From Hirudinaria manillensis (lineage: Eukaryota; Annelida; Clitellata; Hirudinida; Hirudinidae), in assembly GCA_034509925.1 (NCBI GenBank), contig CM067529.1, forward strand, positions 5,031,001 to 5,095,000: 64,000 bases of DNA, in the 5' to 3' direction. A model generated the notes under the pieces. That model saw only the letters and a program-made list of their open reading frames with translations, searched no databases and was not told where the DNA came from. The position numbers and the translations under genes were made by a program. Positions 22,219-34,635 of the stretch are shown here, one piece after another (positions within the stretch are counted from its first letter, which is position 1; each line of letters begins with the position of its first letter).

Positions 22219-25200
22219 TCAAATGGGAGGAGTGGAGACGTGTCGGAGTTCGGGCTGAGGTAAAAGGTTGGAGGCGACGTTCACCAGGGACGTGAGGTTT
22301 CCATCCCCGAGGACGAATGCCGTCACGGTGATGAGGCCGATTAATAAGCCCCACAACCAGAGGGAAGAGCTGGCCATGGGAATCCTGAATTAAAGACAAT
22401 TTAAATATAAATTTAAGTGGTTTTATATTTTAATGATTCTATCAAACTTGAACCTTCTCTGGCAAAGATGATTGATTGAGTTGACCTGTGTTTCACTTTT
22501 GACAAACAATTTCTGATCATTTGACCTGACCTATAATCAATATTCACTGAGTGAGTAACTAGCAGGTCTGTTTTGAAAGATGCAAATCCTGATAACCTAC
22601 CTCTGGAGATTGTACATTATTGGGAGCATAAAGTGTAACATCTTTGGAGTCCCCTGATGCCATAACCTTGTTGTAAGGGTCACTGAAAATTCAAATCAAT
22701 GCTGATAATATTGTCAAATAAAAAATCCAGCAAGTTAACCAAATTAACCTGGCCCATCCTTCGGTATTAGCAATGGCCAGATATGTAACTTGAGTATTAC
22801 TCTGATGATGAAAAATTCAATTAAATTAATGCACATCAAGATATTGGATACGAATTGACTGACATGATCACTTTCACGGGCTTGGTTATTGTAATCCAAA
22901 TGTTCCTGAATGGTCTCCGTGCCTGTCTCTCCTTCTAAGTCAAGGAATCTCTGCAACTGTTCAGCTAATAGTTCTTTCTCCACCTCGAGCGACCTGTTCA
23001 GAGCAACTTGCCTCTCCAGATCGGCCTCTAGCACGGACACCGTGGACTCCAAATTAGCAATGGCCCTGTCCTTTTCTTCCATTTGTTTGAGGTCAGAATC
23101 TCCAGACGACTTGCTCGAATTTTCGATGCCACTCTCGAGTCCTGCATCCTCCAAAGCATATTCTCTTTTACCTTCTTCCATCTGCTCAAATTCCAGATCC
23201 TTTTTCATGCCTACAGTGCTTTCTTTTGTGGCCGAAAGTTGATCTTCCACGTCGGTTATCTTTTCATTTAATTCAAAAATCTCCTGTTGAAGATTCTCAA
23301 TTGTTTCTGTAAACACATTAAATTACAAAGCAATACTTTATTTCATAAGACAATGGGGCAAAGACTCACCAGACTGCTGTATAATCCTTGCTTTGAGGTT
23401 CAAACAGCTGACAAATAAAATTATTTAACTTTTATAAAACTGATTTAAGAGGTTTTTATTGTAATATTTTAATGTATTTATCAGAAATCCAATGCAGATC
23501 AATATTGGTTCATGAATTTCATGGCTATTGCTAACTATTTATGGTAGTGAAGTTATTTTTTACTAATAAGTTTATGTTAATGCAAAGCCAGGGAAGTCCC
23601 AAGATTACATTAATTTATGCAAACAAGATAATTTTAATAATAAAATCGAGTAAAAATTCGAACCTGAGATCGGCAGTAATTTTAGTTTGAATAATGCCGA
23701 CGTAATCGTCTGCAAGGGATTTCATTTTCTTGTCCAAGACGACAGAATCTGATTCCGTCACCAGATTCGAGAGATCTTCTAAGAAAGCCGACCTTTTGAG
23801 ATTAAGCTGAAAGGAGTGGAAAAAGTCATCACTGAAACATCACAATATATCATAATAAATATATTTACATTAATATCATAATATAATATCATAAAATCTC
23901 CCAAAGAATCAATAGAAACCTACAAAATTAGTGTTCAATTCTCGTAACTCCTCGTCTCGACAGACGGATCGACTCGCAGGGTCACTAGGGTCGAACGAGT
24001 CATCCAAGTTGAAATCTATGCCGGAGCTTTCGATCAGCAACCTCTGCAATTCCAGGTCCCTGATCGGGGTTGGAAAGACCGGAGAACCGATCTAAAATGT
24101 TTGCGACCGATTTAAAGCATTTTCGGACATTTCACGGTAAATGTTCGAACCAACTTACTAGACTCGATTGTAATTCTTGACAAAGACTCGGCTTGTTTTT
24201 GAATAAGAAACTGGATTTGTAATTCTTTGAAATCAATTTCATCGTGAGGTCCTCTTCGTCGATCGAACCGAGCGACGACTGATGGATGTAAGCATTCAAT
24301 TCCAGTTCTTTCTCCCTGTATAATTTTAATGATAATAAATATATGATATATATTTTAATGATCGATGTCTGAACGTTTCTCGAATGAAAAATCGGAAAAA
24401 TAAAAAAAAAAACTACCGTAGCTTATCTTCGGTCTCTACGAGTTTGGAATGGAATTCGTCGCTTTGCATGCTCAAGAACTTTTTATAAACAAAGACAATT
24501 AATACGTCTTAGATTAAAATGCCGGAAGCATCAAAACTCACTTCGACTCGTTCGGACGCTTCTTTCCGTCTTCTCGACTCCTCCTCGCATTCGTTACTTT
24601 TCTGATTTTAAAAATGAAATAAATAAATGAATACAAATTAAAAGCCATTGCATTACATTAAAAGTCTGAATGTGCAACATCAAATCATGTGGATGAACAC
24701 CTGAATGTACAACATCTTGTACAAGTCCAAGTTCTTCTCACATTTTGATTTCTCCTCCTGGAATGAAAGACTTCAATTGATATTTTAAAAATCAAATGAA
24801 AGATGGTCAATCAACACCTACGTTGAGTTCCTCAATTTTTAATGTAAGGCAGTGGTTCATATCCTCAATCTCATCTCTTTCCTTCAAAATGATGTTGACC
24901 TGACACAGATGCAATGTTTTTATTAATATTAATGACACAGATTCAATGATTTTATTAATATTTTAACCCAAGCCATTTATTGGTCATTAATTGATATTCT
25001 GATTAAATCGTGCAGTGTCCATGTTCTAGCATCTTAGGCCTACAAGGGTAAGGAAAGATAAATCACCCCCAGTCTAACTGAAATCTATATAACCATCCTG
25101 GATGAACATTTTTATTTGAAGTCTTAGAAGAGCTTGTTATGCAATAATTGCCAATGGGACTATCACATAGATGCACTATTGACAAGTAGTACTGAATACT

Positions 25201-26800
25201 TCTGAACTGCATAATTATTAAATAAATAAATAAATAGCACAAACTTGGCATTCAAAGCTCTGAAGCAGTAGTGGCATTATGAAAAGTATCAGCATTAAAA
25301 CTGAAGTTAATTCACAAATGCTTATCAAATGGCCAAACAAAATGACATCACGTGTAACTAGCAACAAACCGATCGTATTTCGTACCCTGGACCTGGCATC
25401 GACGGCCTCGCTTTTGATTCTCTGATTGGTTTGTTCGAGTCTGCCTATGGCGTCTTCGCACTCCAACAACTGTTCTTGATATTGAATCAATTTGGATCTC
25501 ATGTCTTCGAAGTCCGTCGCTTTCTGCTGCAAGGATTCGTTCGTCGCCTCTAAGCTGCAATCGTAATTCTAGGTCGTTACGGGGATGCAAAGTCGTCGTT
25601 AAGGCCTTCGTGGGCAATTGCAGTTAAAAGTCGACCCACTTTCTGAGAGAATCGTTCAAGTTTTTGTTATCCACTTGCAGTTGGACGATGTGGTCCTCGG
25701 CCATGTTTATCCTGTTCAGCAAATGGACTTTCTCGCTCGACAGCTTTGCACTGAAGGATTTGTAGTGGTCCAGTTTTGCAGAAATATCTTCCCTTCCATA
25801 TTTATCCCATGTATTACTTAATTATAATGTCATCTACCATGACTTAATTAATTATAATTACCATGTATTACTTAATCATAACATCATCTAACATGACTAA
25901 CATGATGCTAGACTGCTAATGTTACTATTAATAAATACCAAAATTACTCACTCCTTCATGCTCTGTTCCATGGACATATTGCTTGAAATTGAGGAGCTGG
26001 AAAATGTGCTGCAGTTGGGAGATTCGACTGTTTGAACAAGCAAATTCATGCAATCAGAAAGTGTTTAGTGCTACTCATAAAATGTAATACATTAATAATA
26101 ATGTAATGTAATACGTTAATAACACAAGACGTTATTTCAATATTCTATATCAATTTGATTTGTGTATTATTTAATGTTAGTAAATCCACACATTAATGGC
26201 CCTACTTCTTGAAGAGCAGGCACAAGGAGTTTCTTCAACTACATCCATATCTTTGTTGATGCTGATGAAATTTAATAAAACATCATAACATGTTTAATCT
26301 GTGAACTTGCAATGTTTTGAAGTTCTGATTTTATTCTATCATTGGTAGTGTTTTATGTTCAAAATTGCAACTGGTAGTCAAATTCACTCCAAAACCAAGA
26401 ACATGAAATGATGCATGAAAAAAGTTCCATCACAGGTACAACAGACTTACAAGCTTCCCTCATTCTTTGCAGATTTTATAAACGAAGCCATCAGTTCCCG
26501 AAATTCGTCAAAATCCAGTGAAGCATTCTGTCCGCTGCTATCAAAGTGCTCCAGAAGTCTTTGATGAAACTAAAGCAAAATCAAACATTGATTACATAAA
26601 ATGCACGTAATCAATAAATAAACATTTAAGAATTCATCTGGCAGCAAACGTACCTCCGGATCGTCCGTCTTATTGGATGCCAACACGATGAATTTGATCA
26701 AGGACGAGGTCTGGATCAATCCAGATTCCAGCTTCTCACAACAGGCATAAATATAGCTTGTTATCTCATCTTCATTTACTTCAATATTATCCTCAGCCAT
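22219..26800 (-). CDS. KASH5/LRMP-like coiled-coil, tail-anchored protein
   Basis: About 18 small exons give roughly 740 residues. The first six join in frame: 26800-26654, 26569-26451, 26261-26206, 26027-25952, 25792-25640 and 25554-25386. Residues 1-90 contain a degenerate EF-hand (LLEHFDSSGQNASLDFDEF, loop one residue too long). Then come a Ser-rich linker and long coiled coils (LEATNESLQQKATDFEDM, VNIILKERDEIEDMNH, ETIENLQQEIFELNEK, LEADLERQVALNRSLE). The last exon has a membrane helix (LWLWGLLIGLITVTAFVLG) and a luminal tail of about 28 residues ending TPPI at the stop. EF-hand, coiled coil, tail anchor and a short tail ending PP-X is the layout of KASH5 and LRMP, which link SUN proteins in the nuclear envelope to dynein or to the ER. 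Canonical KASH tails end PPPX, so TPPI is a variant. TTTCAG just before the start codon suggests a non-coding first exon. Confidence 0.6.
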
Positions 26801-28015
26801 TCTGAAATCAACCACTGCAATAGTTAATATATAAAAATATACTTAGAATTACAAACATTTTCTGTTGACATTGCGTGGTTGATTTTTTAGTGTTTTGTGT
26901 TTATTTCCCCAGAAGTTTGTTAATATGAAAACAGGATGGTCGACTCAGATATTAAAGAAACATTTGAAAATGCTTATATGTGAAATTCCTAAAGATTAAA
27001 GTGCGTCAGTCATTACCATAAACAAGTTGCACATACCTTAACCTAACGCCGACTCTTAAAATGCAAATTAATTAACTCCTTATTAGCTCAGTCAAACACG
27101 AAATCACGACCAGCTCGAGACTTGTCAACAAAAAGACAATATTACCGCGAATTTTACAAATTATTTTGCAATAACAAACAAACTAACAACATTTTGATTA
27201 GTTTATGATCATAAGCCGTCAGCAATCTGCATTTTCACGAGTACATTGAGGAATAACAACCGTGTATGGGTATTAAAAGGGCGATTTATAAAGAAATGGA
27301 CCGAAAGACAACCTGTAATCCCACTTACGCCAAAAAAATTTTTATATTCAAACGCTCGTGTTAACTTTTGGCAGTTTATTTAATCGACAATGCCAAGCAT
27401 TGACTCCTATCGTAACATAAACCGAATTATACGATCGTGATCGCAGCAAAACACAGAAAGCAGATGATAATACATTTTGAAGTCTGTTAGCGCCAGAAAA
27501 CTGTAATTTTAATATTACTTAGCAACTTATGATAACAAATGCTTTTCAAGTCTTACGCTATAAAATGATATTTTACTTATATTAAGGTTATATTATAATA
27601 AATGATTCCATAAATACCGCTCAATTAAATGTTGTCATGAATCTTTGAATTTGAAGTAATTACTTGCAAATATTATATTGTTATTAATATTATTTAATAT
27701 TATGAATCTCGATATTTGTTCTTGCACCTAATTTCACTTCAATTAGGCATTTTGCTTACTCGCTAAACTTAGCTTGATACAATTTCACATAATGCTAACA
27801 TTTATTAGTTATTGCGATTTGCCGGTATAGGTACATTAAACTGCAACAGAGAATTAAATAAAACAAATTTTAATACATCTGGGGACAATAAATTATAAAA
27901 TATTCTGTACATCAGTTATTTAATTACTCGACCAATTTACTGCCAATCTGAGTATGCTCATTGAAGTCATATTTCTAAAGGCATTTTAATTAGAAATAAT
28001 TCCTCTGATATTTTT
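26801..28015. other. Intergenic region between the KASH5-like and ZPBP-like genes
   Basis: It should hold the KASH5-like promoter and 5' UTR and the 3' UTR of the ZPBP-like gene. No exon, RNA gene or notable repeat was seen. Confidence 0.4.
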
Positions 28016-31000
28016 CTAAAAATTACAGCGTCTTTTGCTTTGCTTCTTTTTTGAACCTCCATCTTTCTTTTGCTCGTTATTATTTCCTTGAAATGAATGG
28101 GATAGGTTTACCGGAAACACCGGATCTCCTTCGATGAACGACGATGCATCCTGTCCCAAATGACTTTCTCCCCGAGTAATTTGGGCCGAATTCGATAGAG
28201 AAAAATTTTCAAATTCTTTAGACTCCTCTATTTCTTTTAAGAACTGTGCTGAGTTTGACATGTTGAGGTTCTGAGAATCTATCGACTCATTCTGTTTCTT
28301 CCTGAGAAGAGTTTTTCTGATACTCGGAATGGGCTTCGTTGGACAAGCAGAATTTCCTCCCGTTACCAAGGTAATGCTCGGAATTACGGCGCTCGTAAAC
28401 ACTGCCTTTGAACAAACTTCAGATTTCGTGGAGTCTTTGTTTGTAAATTTCTCATCTTTTGATATTGGGTTGAATGTTAGCCTCTGGGTCCTGGAACAAA
28501 TGGTTTTTACAAATGGATTGCTGGATGCAGTGACTGAGTTGGAACAATTGAATAGAGATCTTGTGAAGTTATTGTTTTTAATATCAGGATGATGAGTGAC
28601 ATTTGATCCGGTGATGTTAAGCTTTGGTAAAACAAACTTATTTTTAAGCCGGTGATTGTCATTCAGATTGCAGATTGGAATGCTGTGGAAATTCGTGATT
28701 GTATTACGTCCAATTAACGCAGGCTGCAGGTAACGATCGCAGTTGATGTTGCAAGCATTAAAATTTGTAACTGGCTCTTGGACAGGATGTGGACATATAT
28801 AAGGCATCATAGTCGAGCAGGAATCCACTGCGAAATACTTCCCGAATTGAGGACGATTTCGTCTTTGAAATTCCACGTTTGCGACAGGAGGATTCGTGTA
28901 ACATTGAATCGTGCACTTCGAGTCGTCATTTTTTCTACCAATGGTTTCCCAATTAACATCAAATATGGCTCTGTGGGTCTCCGAAAATGTCCTGTTTATA
29001 ATTTGTCTAATGAAATTAAAACATTTTCGTCATTTATTGGATATCTATATAAATAAAAATGCAATGTGTGTTTGTAACATGCAAATGTTCTCTGAAAGTA
29101 CTTAACCAATTGCTTTGAAATTTTGATACAACATAGTACTCGATCAGGGGAGTGTTTGTATATAGTTTTCTACATCATGTAAAAATACGCTTTTTTCGCA
29201 AATCCGGCCATCTTGCCACGACGACGTCACGGCCTGATCTATGTAAATAAACTTTAGAGAGATACATTAAAAAGCTCAAACTATCGTAACCCTCACGCGA
29301 ATTTGTGAAATTGTAAAAATAAACATATTAGAAAATTTCTTTCTTATAAAATTAATCAGATTGAGCCACAGCAACGCGTGGCTGGGCACCATTAGTTTAT
29401 AAATAAAATGTATTAACCTCGTTAAATTCGAGGTCGTTGTTGTTACGTAAGTGCTCGTTTGAACATAAGAAATGAAGGAACCATCTTCCCCAACCAGTTG
29501 TGGAAGAGAACTGCTGATCGTTGTGGTTGGCTGTTGACTGATAGTAGGTTGTCGACTGATAGTAGGCTGTTGACTAAATAGTAGAATAAATCAAACAATT
29601 AACATAAAAAATAAATTATTCATTGATTTAAGATCATATTTTAACAAGAATCTCTTTTAAAACCTTGATCGATGAATGTCTGAAGTAGATTTTGGAAACA
29701 AAATAAGTTGATCAAAAACAGGCGAAAGAAAACAATAACAGAGTTTCTTAAGCAGAACTGTATTTAATGCAATTTAAATTAACATTTCTAATCGGACGAA
29801 CATCGTTTCCAAGTCCAGATCCGTATCGAGGCTCGTGTCTGTTATTATTGATGAAGAAAACACACCAAAACCTTCTGAGATTTTTAATAAAAACTCACTT
29901 GTCTGACAAATCCTGGGCAGGGTACTGAGAAACTCTAGGTTCGAAGGATTTTATTTCATCTACACAAGGGGTGCAGGCAGTCAGTCGTCTTCGAGGGGTA
30001 CAAATGTTTAGTTTTGGTTCGGATTTTTTTATTTGGGGTGTACAGATAATCGATATTGGTGTGTATTCTCTTGCTTGCACCTGAGGGGTGATGTCTGTTG
30101 ATTGTACTTGGGGAACAGAAGTGGTCGTTACAGATGTTGTCGATTGTACTTGGGGAGCGCGGGTGGCTGGTACTGGTGCTTGTGTTTTTACTGCAGTTGC
30201 AGAGGTGGTCGTTGTTGTTGCAGCTGCATTTAATTGGGTGGCAGAAGTGGTTGGCACCGATGCAAGCGTTTTTACTGGAGGGGCAGCGGTTGTTTTTACA
30301 GGTGCCTGTACAGATGCAGATGGCTGCGTTTGGGTGGCAAATGTTGTACTTGGCGGTTGAGAAACTTTACTGGATGCTGGAGCAAAAGTTGTTTGTGGAG
30401 GTTTTTCTGTGACGGTTAAAAATGAAGATAAATCTGAACATTCTAAATAGCAACGACGTCGACAGCAAGAACATAATGACATGTAGTAATAATCGCCCAA
30501 GTAAACCTTATTCTTCTGTTTCACTGTTTATTATTAACACATTTGATGCAATAAATGTAACCCAATAAACTTTTACAATTAGAAGCTTTCCCGCTGCCGA
30601 GAAGTTCCGAATAATTTAAGAATTAAAAATTGCGAGCGAATTAATCAACAATTATTAGTAGTAATAATAACATTAATAATAATAATACTGATAAAAATAT
30701 TAATAATGCTTTTTTATTCTACCAACCTGCCTGCTTGAAAGCGGTTGGAATAAATAGACCTTTCGAGACTGCAGCTGTTGTAGATGGCTGAGAGGATTCA
30801 TAAAATAATTTTATATGAAATAATAATAATAACAACAATTATATTATTAAAATGTTATCATTATAATAATAATATGAATAATATTATCGAATGTTATATG
30901 AATATCTTTATCGGTATTTAGATAAAATGATTGTTCAGAGCCACAAATGAACAGAAATGCAATGTTATAATGAAGAACCTGGAAGAAGTTAAACCTGGAC

Positions 31001-34000
31001 GGATGGATAGATATTAAATAATTAATCTCTAAAATTAAGCATTTAATCCCTAAATTAAACAATTAATCTCTAAAATCAAACAATTAATCGTTAAATTAAA
31101 TTATCCAACTATTCCAGATGCCGGAGGGACAGCAGTTTCTGTCTTGCTTTCACTTGAAGGTGTTTTCCTTCAATAAATGCAAATTGGAATATTTAATAAT
31201 TTAGAAATCATTTTTTAAAATTATTTTATTTAATAAATCATTTTTTAAATTATTTTATTTAATAATTTATAAATTATTTTTTAAAATTATTTTGCAAATT
31301 GTAGTCGAAAGACATTCGAAAAATTTCCTAATTTCTCACCCTTTTTTGTATTTCTTCTGTGTCAGGAAATTTAATCAAAGAGATTAAATTAATTTAATTA
31401 ATAATTTATTTATAATTAATTTATATAAAATTCTATTTATAATTAATTATGCTTAGAATGCAATAACTAATTCTTACCTTTATTCGCTTTGGAAACTCTT
31501 TTAAGCTCAACGTACCTCGTTTTCCGATGCAAGCACATCTGATTTTCAGAAGTCAACTGGTTAACCAGACAACCGGTTCATGCCGATTCATAATTAACTT
31601 CATAATATTGTTATTTTTAATAATTAATTTAGTATTATTAATTAATATTAAATAATTAAGTAACTATTATTATTAATAATAATTCAACTCACATACTGCA
31701 GATGATGGCCATAACCAAAACTACGATGCATCCGATTATCAAACCTTTTCTGGTGACTCCTGGATGATTTTCATCTATGTCGTCTTGAACATAAAGTACA
31801 AATGAGGAGTTTCAGAAGGAAGCGATAAATCACAGCATTGTGTACAAGTGTACAAGTACAAATGTATATCGAAAGAATGTGTGTATATCTACATATATAT
31901 GTATATATATATATAATTTAACTCACATACATGTATATATATATTCACATTCTTTCGATATATAAGTACACGAGTACATGAGCCCATATATATAAGTATG
32001 TATGGGTGGATGGATATTGAAACGACTGAATGATTGAAATGATTGTAACACCGTTGCAATCCGATTGACTGGAGGAGCCTCGTCTCGGATTGACGGTTAA
32101 ATAAGGACATTTGTTGCAAGACGATGATCCGAACATGTTCTGCCAGGTATTGACAGGACATTTTCTACACTTCGAGATGATTCTGTGCTCGTCATCGATC
32201 GATACGAAATCTCCGTTGGTGGTATCTTCTGAGTAATACCCGGGGTTGCAGGGTGCTGTCATGCGAAATAGTAAAATTAAGATTTAAATGAAAAAATTGA
32301 CCAAAATTGAAATAAAATTTATCGTAAATTGACCGCAAATGATGCTATCTCTGAGTTCAAATCCGTTGTCGCAGTAAGTAACCATCGTAGTCTGACGAGC
32401 AGTGGCCTCCTTGTTGTACATAATGATTCCATAAAGGTCGTTTTTGTTCTTCAATTCTCTTTGTATCAGTTCAGGAACCACATCGTTACCCTGAATTGAT
32501 TTTAAATTCTTTGAAATAACATGCTTTATAATATAATATAATATAATATAATATAATATAATATAATATAATATAATATAATATAATATAATATAATATA
32601 ATATAATATAATATAATATAATATAATATAATATAATATAATAATATATATAATAATATAATATAATATCTAATATAATAATATAATATAATATAATATA
32701 ATATAATATAATATAATATAATATAATATAATATAATATAATATAATATAATATAATATAATATAATATAATATAATATAATATAATATAATATAATATA
32801 ATATAATATAATATAATATAATATAATATAATAATTATAAGAACTTTCTGACTATGACGTTGAAGTGCTGAACGAATTGTGATTTCATGCAGGAAGTATC
32901 GCAGGTGGCAGCCCTAAATCCTGGTTGTGGATTGAGACGCAAGTAAACAATCAATTCCTTCCAATCTTCACGTTCGCCTGCATTTCTGGCTTTGTGTTTT
33001 GGTTCTTTTTGCTTTTTAATTTATATTTAGAAAAAAAAGAATAAATAATAAATATTTCTAAATATTTCATCAGCATTGAAGGATTTGGAAAAATGAATTT
33101 TAAATATTTAGATATTTAAAGAATTATTCTAGAGAATAAATAAAATAAAGTACATAATTTATATTATTAAATAATTATATTATATAAATATTACATAATA
33201 TAATATTATATTAAAATAATAATTATATTATTATTATTATATCGTCAATGTAAACCTTTGAAAGGTAGTCCCTGCATTGAGCTTCGGCTACGAAAGGACA
33301 AAAGCTTTGAAATTTGTCACAGGCCATGTGAAGGATTTCCTTCTTTTTGAGTCTGCTGAGATGAACATTACAATCGAGGACGTAATAAATGAACGGATAT
33401 TCCATGTAACACTTGGCCATTCTGTAAACTAAAATAACAAATAAAATCATCATCATCATAACCATAAATAGCTATAGAGAAAAATCGATATACCTACATA
33501 TTGTATTCATATATGTATATGGTATGTATGGATGATCATTCGAATTGCATTAATTTTATGTCTATGTTTGCCAAAGTATGTATGTATACTAATTGTATGT
33601 CTATGTTGTTTATTTTATTTCGAGGACGTTATGTATTGTTTGTAAACAAACAGTATTGAATGGTAAGTTTAACAGTAAATGTGGTACCCGTGATTTTGTG
33701 ATGAAGTTGGACCTCTTCTTCCCCTGGAACGTTGATGATGCAAGAGTACGAACTGGTGTCCGATAACTGAGCGGCTTTTATTTCCATGGTTCCATCTCCG
33801 TGGATGACCATCAAATTTCTCAGGGCACCGCGGCCGAGATGGTCGATCCAGTGGTATTTGGCAGACGAGTATTTTGGATTCCATTTGCTCCAGCAGGGCA
33901 CCACGATGCTTTCCATCTCTCGGACCATGGAACCTGACGTGTTTAAAAACGCCGCGAATGCCCGCTTAAATGCTGGAGTCTTCCTAATTAATTAATTAAT

Positions 34001-34112
34001 TATCGTTATTATTGCTTATTATTAATTATTTATCACCTTCTCGATTTAATCCTTTTGTCGAAAAACTTCGAAAAAAGAAAGCGACGAGGATGCTTATTGC
34101 TAGTTTAGTCAT
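28016..34112 (-). CDS. ZPBP-like Ig/Cys-rich ectodomain on a single-pass membrane protein
   Basis: In-frame exons: 34112-34037 (signal peptide MTKLAISILVAFFF), 33933-33688 (Ig domain: VPCWSKW, YHWID, DTSSYSC), 33428-33256, 33011-32853, 32490-32334, 32255-32052 (Cys-rich, CNPGYY...CRKCPVNTW...CNKCP) and 31783-31693 (membrane helix GLIIGCIVVLVMAIICS). Smaller exons follow at about 31540-31480, 31345-31330, 31165-31120 and 30780-30730. Then come 30445-29889 (Thr/Pro/Gln repeats and three CTP motifs), 29573-29445, and a last exon of about 940 nt ending at 28016. The total is near 980 residues. Ig domain, CN-x8-KK-x-IL spacing and a C-terminal CxxCP region follow ZPBP/sp38, a sperm acrosomal protein. 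Known ZPBPs are soluble and end after the Cys-rich region, so the membrane segment and tail are unusual. The tail exons are assigned by phase and could belong to a separate gene. Confidence 0.55.
29044..29395 (+). mobile_element. Non-autonomous Helitron-like element
   Basis: It starts with TC (TCTATATAAATAAAAATG), a start shared with many animal Helitrons, preceded by A. It ends at TTAG followed by T. A 6-bp hairpin (AGCCAC / GTGGCT, loop AGCAACGC) ends 12 nt before the 3' end, exactly where Helitrons carry theirs. The 3' words CAACGCGTGGCTGGGC resemble arthropod-type Helitron ends. The terminal CTRR has become TTAG. No rep/helicase coding is present in the roughly 350 bp. It has no terminal inverted repeats or target duplication, and insertion is between A and T, as expected. 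It lies in an intron of the ZPBP-like gene. Confidence 0.72.
31847..31981. repeat. Imperfect inverted repeat in an intron
   Basis: A 17-bp core at 31865-31881 (TATATCGAAAGAATGTG) is the exact reverse complement of 31946-31962. Weaker pairing extends outward for about 18 nt. The 64-nt AT-rich loop is partly self-complementary. It lies between the last Cys-rich exon and the membrane-helix exon of the ZPBP-like gene. Confidence 0.75.
32522..32834. repeat. (TATAA)n pentanucleotide satellite filling an intron
   Basis: About 60 tandem copies of a 5-bp ATATA unit, interrupted only around 32641-32675. The intron between the exons ending at 32853 and starting at 32490 is 362 nt, so the satellite makes up most of it. 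Confidence 0.95.
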
Positions 34113-34635
34113 CAATTGAGAGCAATAAAAATTCTGTTTAAAACGTTTAAAAGGAGATCGAGTGACGTCATAAATAATTCTAAAAATTAAAGTCGACGGA
34201 TTTAAATGAAAAATATATTTCAAATTAAATTTAAGATTGTCATTCGTTCACCAGATGTCGTCTCGAGGCTCTGCCATCTCTCATAAGTTGGAATCAGTTT
34301 TTCATGAATCATGGTTTTGTTTACCATCTTCCGCAATAAATTTATGCGTTCATTTAAATATTTATTACTTTTTTTTTCATATAAATTGCTATTTAAAGCT
34401 AACAAATGAAGCTTTAATATATTTTGCCTCATTAAAGGCAAGTTTTGTGTGCATAATTGCTTATTTATATTTCATGCAATTTAGTTTCCTCTTCAGAAAA
34501 CATTTGATTTGAGCTTTGAGCTTCTAAACCATTTTCATCATCATCATCATGTTCATCACAAGTGATCGTTATCATCATCGTTTGCATTTGCAATTCTTGA
34601 ACCTAAGCAAGAACTTGAAAAAGCAGTTCAAGAAA

